From Frigidibacter oleivorans (GTDB taxonomy: Bacteria; Pseudomonadota; Alphaproteobacteria; Rhodobacterales; Rhodobacteraceae), in the NCBI RefSeq assembly GCF_003993775.1, contig NZ_RJRZ01000002.1, positions 310,001 to 374,000 of the forward strand: 64,000 nt of DNA, in the 5' to 3' direction. Positions 61,492-64,000 of the stretch are shown in pieces. Numbering within the stretch: the stretch's first letter is position 1; each line of letters opens with the position of its first letter. The position numbers and the translations under genes were made by a program. A model generated the notes under the pieces. The model was given only the letters and a program-made list of their open reading frames with translations. It was not told the DNA's origin and did not search any database.

Positions 61492-61528
61492 CAAAACATT
61501 TTGTGCGACGCCCCCTTGGCAGGGGGCG
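61492..61528 (-). promoter_or_regulatory. leader dyads before the giant synthase
   Basis: The 115-bp gap before the synthase start holds two inverted repeats: CGCCCCC/GGGGGCG around TTGGCA (61509-61528) and CAAAA-CA-TTTTG (61492-61503). On the minus strand the GC stem is followed 7 nt later by the AT-rich dyad, so it could be an attenuator-like leader or an operator. No -10/-35 could be assigned with confidence. Confidence 0.3.
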
Positions 61529-61586
61529 AAGACTAATACTTGCTGGCCGGGGTCTATCCGCCCGGCCCGCGCCGCCGGAAAGCCTG

Positions 61587-62066
61587 TCAGGCCTTTGCGG
61601 CGCGCTTCTGTTTCAACTTGCCCAGAACTTCGGCAATTTTCTGAAGCTTTGCCACGCTTACGCCGTGAACCGATTCGCCCTCGTCCTCGGCCTTGTTGGT
61701 CAGGACGCGCTTCAGCGCCCCCGCCATCTTGGCGCCCGGGGCGGATTCGTTCGCCGCGCGCTTGTCCAGCGTGGCGATCAGGGTGGCGACCCCCGCCTTG
61801 CTGAAGGGCGTGCCCTCGACCATCCCCGTGTCATCGGCGGGGGTGTCGGTCATCACGCGATAGATACGGGCCAGCGACTTGCGGTGCTGCTGCCCTTCCG
61901 GACCGGTGAGAAAGCCCTTGGCGCGATCGCGGGTGGTGACCTCCGCGCCCGAAACCTTCGCTGCGGTGCCGCCACGGCGCCCGACAAGGGCCGCCATGCG
62001 GGCTTGCCGTTTCTGCTTGCGGTCGTCCACCGACGCCATCGCGTCCATTCCATTGGAGTTCGGCAT
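61587..62066 (-). CDS. small basic protein of unknown function
   Basis: I do not recognise this 159-residue protein. It is Lys/Arg/Ala-rich (DDRKQKRQARMAALVGRRGG; ends KLQKIAEVLGKLKQKRAAKA), predicted mostly helical, soluble, with no signal peptide. Its codon use is normal and the frame is clean, so it is likely a real gene. It is transcribed in the same direction as the giant synthase, 115 bp upstream. It may be a nucleoid- or RNA-binding type protein by composition, but no motif supports this. ATG 62066 is chosen; an ATG at 62048 is an alternative. Confidence 0.7.
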   Translation of the reverse strand: MPNSNGMDAMASVDDRKQKRQARMAALVGRRGGTAAKVSGAEVTTRDRAKGFLTGPEGQQHRKSLARIYRVMTDTPADDTGMVEGTPFSKAGVATLIATLDKRAANESAPGAKMAGALKRVLTNKAEDEGESVHGVSVAKLQKIAEVLGKLKQKRAAKA

Positions 62067-62249
62067 GTTCTTATCCCTATCCGTTCGGTATCAAATGCTG
62101 CCGGGTCGTGAAGTTGGGGTCAGACGAAAACTTACTTTAACTCTACCTGTCGAAAACGGGGGCGATGGTATCAATCTCGGCACAAGACAGCAAGCTGGGT
62201 TCGGTGCAAGCTGTTCACGCAAAATCGATTCTCGCCGGGAAATTGACCT

Positions 62250-64000
62250 ATGGCCTTCAGCGAAGCGGCACGTTCCGATGCAGGATCCGGCCCCCGGGGC
62301 CGGTCGGATGCCGCTCCACATGTTCCCTTCTCGCTGAAGCTGTTCGACCCTCGGCTGCCGTTCAGCTTTCTCGCGGCCCTCCTTCTGCCGTTACGTTTCC
62401 TTTGGCGCCTCGTCTGGCCCGCCGCCATTCTGGCCTGCTGCGCCGCAGCATTCAACTGGTATCAGCTTGTCGATCACCTGGACCGGGTGATGCTGACCTT
62501 CTCGTTCCTGCAGAACCTGCTTCTTGGGCTGTTTTCCGCCAACCTGAGCGCGAAACTGGCCCAAGGCATCACCATGAACTGGTGCGGCGCGCAGAGTCGC
62601 GAATTCGGCATCCGTTTGGCCTTCGGCTTCCTGCCGCGCTTCTACATCGAGCATCAGGCGATTCGCGGCATGTCCTTCCGCAACCAGCGTGCCTGCTATG
62701 CCGCGCCGCTGCTGGCGCGGTTGTCGGTCTTCGCAGGGGGGATTCTCGGCTGGACGATGCTGCACCGCTCGGCCCCCGGCCTGTCGGAACTGCTGCTGGC
62801 GGTCGGGGCGGTGGGCTTCGGGGCCTTCCTGTTCAACGCCAACCCGCTGTGGCCGGCGGACGGCTATCACTGGGTGGCCGCCGCGACGCAGCGGCCCAAG
62901 CTGCGCCCGCACGCGATGCAGGTGCTGTGGATGACCGTCACCCGCCGTCCGATCCCGCCCGATCTGCCCCGCCGGGAATACTGGCTGCTGATGACCTATG
63001 CCCTGGCGTCGATCGTCTTCACCGCCGTCATCGTCTACCTGGTGCTGACCGCCATCGCCTTCGCCCTGGAAGAGCGGTTCCGCGGCACCGGTGTCTTCAT
63101 CTTCTGTCTGCTGCTGGTCAGCGTGGGGACATTTCTGCTAAGCGTTCGGGCAAATCGGAAGCGGCGCAAGAGTGGCGCGGCGGCCGGTCCTCGCCAAGGC
63201 GCAGCGAAGCGGCCAGCATCGCCGCAACCGGCGCTCGCGGCGAACGCGCAGTCCTACCTTCGTATTTCATCTCCGGAAGTCGTTTCAGAAAGTCAGGAAC
63301 AGATGGCCAGCAACAGTTCGCGGGTGGCGCGCAGGGCGGATAGGGCGGGCCGCCCCGGTCCGGTTCGGGGCGGCGAGGCCGACTCGCCTGCCGATGATGC
63401 CGCGACCGGGTCCGAGGCGCTGTCGGAACTGCTGGCGGACGAGGCGGTCTGGAGCGGGCCGGGCGAGGATCCGGACTGGGACCTCGCCCATCCCTCGGAC
63501 TGGGATCACGAGGAGGAGGCGCCCGCCGCCGCCGCGGATGCGCCGATGGATGCGACGCTGGACGATATCCTCGGCACCTCGACCGCGCCGGCGCGGTTTT
63601 CCGGCACGCCGCTGGCCGCCGCCGTCGCCGCGGCCAAGACGCAGCGCAGCCTGGCCGAACGTGCCGCCGAGCGGGCCGCCGCGCGGGGCTCTCGCCTGCC
63701 CGACCCGCCGGAGGCCGAGGGCGGCGCCTCGTCGGAGGAACTCGACGCCATCCTCGCCGCCTTCGAGGAGCCGCAGCCCGATCCGGCGCCCCCCGTCGAG
63801 GAGGACGACGACCTGATGGGCCTGCTGGCCGATGCCGAGGTTCCGGCGCCCGCGCCGGAACCTGTGGCACCGTCGGCCGCCCGGCCGGAGCCCGGCCCGG
63901 CTGCAGTCACCGACCCCGCCGCCCGCCGCGCGCAACCCTCGCCCTCCCCCGCCGCCGCAGCTGCCGCCGCAGCAACCGCCGCCGCGGTCCCGGCCCCGGC
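62250..64000 (+). CDS. M50-like membrane protein lacking HExxH, with long acidic tail (partial)
   Basis: One frame stays open from ATG 62250 to the right edge (583 codons and two bases). About six helices occupy residues 45-302. The segment SREFGIRLAFGFLPRFYIEH and then NANPLWPADGYHWV (about 196-210) match the pattern of M50/S2P-like proteins found with HlyD-type exporters. The position of the HExxH zinc motif reads SAKLAQG (near residue 99), so it is probably not a protease. From residue 305 on it is a disordered, acidic Ala/Pro-rich cytoplasmic tail. That tail has four short leucine motifs (LSELLADE, LDDILGT, LDAILAAFEE, LMGLLADAE). It is divergent from the small basic protein gene; weak SD. 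The C-terminus is outside the window. Confidence 0.75.
   Translation, partial: MAFSEAARSDAGSGPRGRSDAAPHVPFSLKLFDPRLPFSFLAALLLPLRFLWRLVWPAAILACCAAAFNWYQLVDHLDRVMLTFSFLQNLLLGLFSANLSAKLAQGITMNWCGAQSREFGIRLAFGFLPRFYIEHQAIRGMSFRNQRACYAAPLLARLSVFAGGILGWTMLHRSAPGLSELLLAVGAVGFGAFLFNANPLWPADGYHWVAAATQRPKLRPHAMQVLWMTVTRRPIPPDLPRREYWLLMTYALASIVFTAVIVYLVLTAIAFALEERFRGTGVFIFCLLLVSVGTFLLSVRANRKRRKSGAAAGPRQGAAKRPASPQPALAANAQSYLRISSPEVVSESQEQMASNSSRVARRADRAGRPGPVRGGEADSPADDAATGSEALSELLADEAVWSGPGEDPDWDLAHPSDWDHEEEAPAAAADAPMDATLDDILGTSTAPARFSGTPLAAAVAAAKTQRSLAERAAERAAARGSRLPDPPEAEGGASSEELDAILAAFEEPQPDPAPPVEEDDDLMGLLADAEVPAPAPEPVAPSAARPEPGPAAVTDPAARRAQPSPSPAAAAAAAATAAAVPAP

Noticed and set aside
53207-61804. 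A very long open frame on the + strand opposite the giant synthase (over 2800 codons)
   Set aside because: It is rich in Arg, His, Gln and Gly, shows no family motif, and exists because GC-rich third positions of the real minus-strand gene suppress stops in the opposite frame.
1-64000. Transposases or insertion sequences
   Set aside because: No transposase motif, terminal inverted repeat pair or target duplication was recognised in the window.

Overview
The window comes from the chromosome of a high-GC alphaproteobacterium, most probably a member of the Rhodobacteraceae. The evidence is a Rhodobacter-type petABC (fbcFBC) operon with a 445-residue cytochrome b, an alphaproteobacterial motB-flgE-flgK-flgL-flgI flagellar block, and very strong GC bias at third codon positions. 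I cannot name a genus.

Layout. Positions 1-6.3 kb hold housekeeping genes: the cytochrome bc1 operon (petC cut by the left edge), an outer-membrane beta-barrel protein, a glutathione S-transferase, mtaB-dapF and a tRNA-Lys(TTT) with clear promoter and terminator. Positions 6.5-13.8 kb hold an orphan protein, a periplasmic serine protease and a TetR-controlled RND efflux pair with a perfect palindromic operator. Positions 13.8-19.6 kb are flagellar. A 659-bp gene-free stretch with degenerate direct repeats follows, then aroQ, a glycosyltransferase and an OafA-like acyltransferase. Positions 24.1-31.9 kb form a catabolic/uptake island: a polyamine/opine-type ABC importer, a divergent M19 dipeptidase-like protein, an isochorismatase-family amidohydrolase and two LysR regulators.

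Positions 32.0-46.2 kb look like a surface polysaccharide export and modification locus. It has a SASA-type esterase, a Sec-exported parallel beta-helix protein, an O-antigen ligase/polymerase-like membrane protein, a Wzx-like flippase, two glycosyltransferases, a type I secretion ABC transporter with its HlyD adaptor, and a 960-residue beta-helix/PKD/LamG protein that is the likely type I substrate. The two beta-helix proteins share an NHxDxxQxW motif.

Positions 46.3-61.5 kb, on the minus strand, hold the most unusual system: a compact, PUFA-synthase-like 'secondary lipid' megasynthase. A 2755-residue protein reads NPD-like, NPD/PfaD-type enoyl reductase, KS, AT, ACP, KR, DH. It overlaps by four bases a 1314-residue KS-AT-phosphopantetheinyl transferase fusion, followed by a free-standing ACP, a type I phosphodiesterase/alkaline phosphatase-superfamily enzyme and an alpha/beta hydrolase. 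At the right edge a membrane protein resembling M50 metalloproteases, but without the HExxH zinc motif and with a long acidic tail, runs out of the window. My inference is that the last 32 kb builds and decorates a cell-surface lipid/polysaccharide; the product is unknown.
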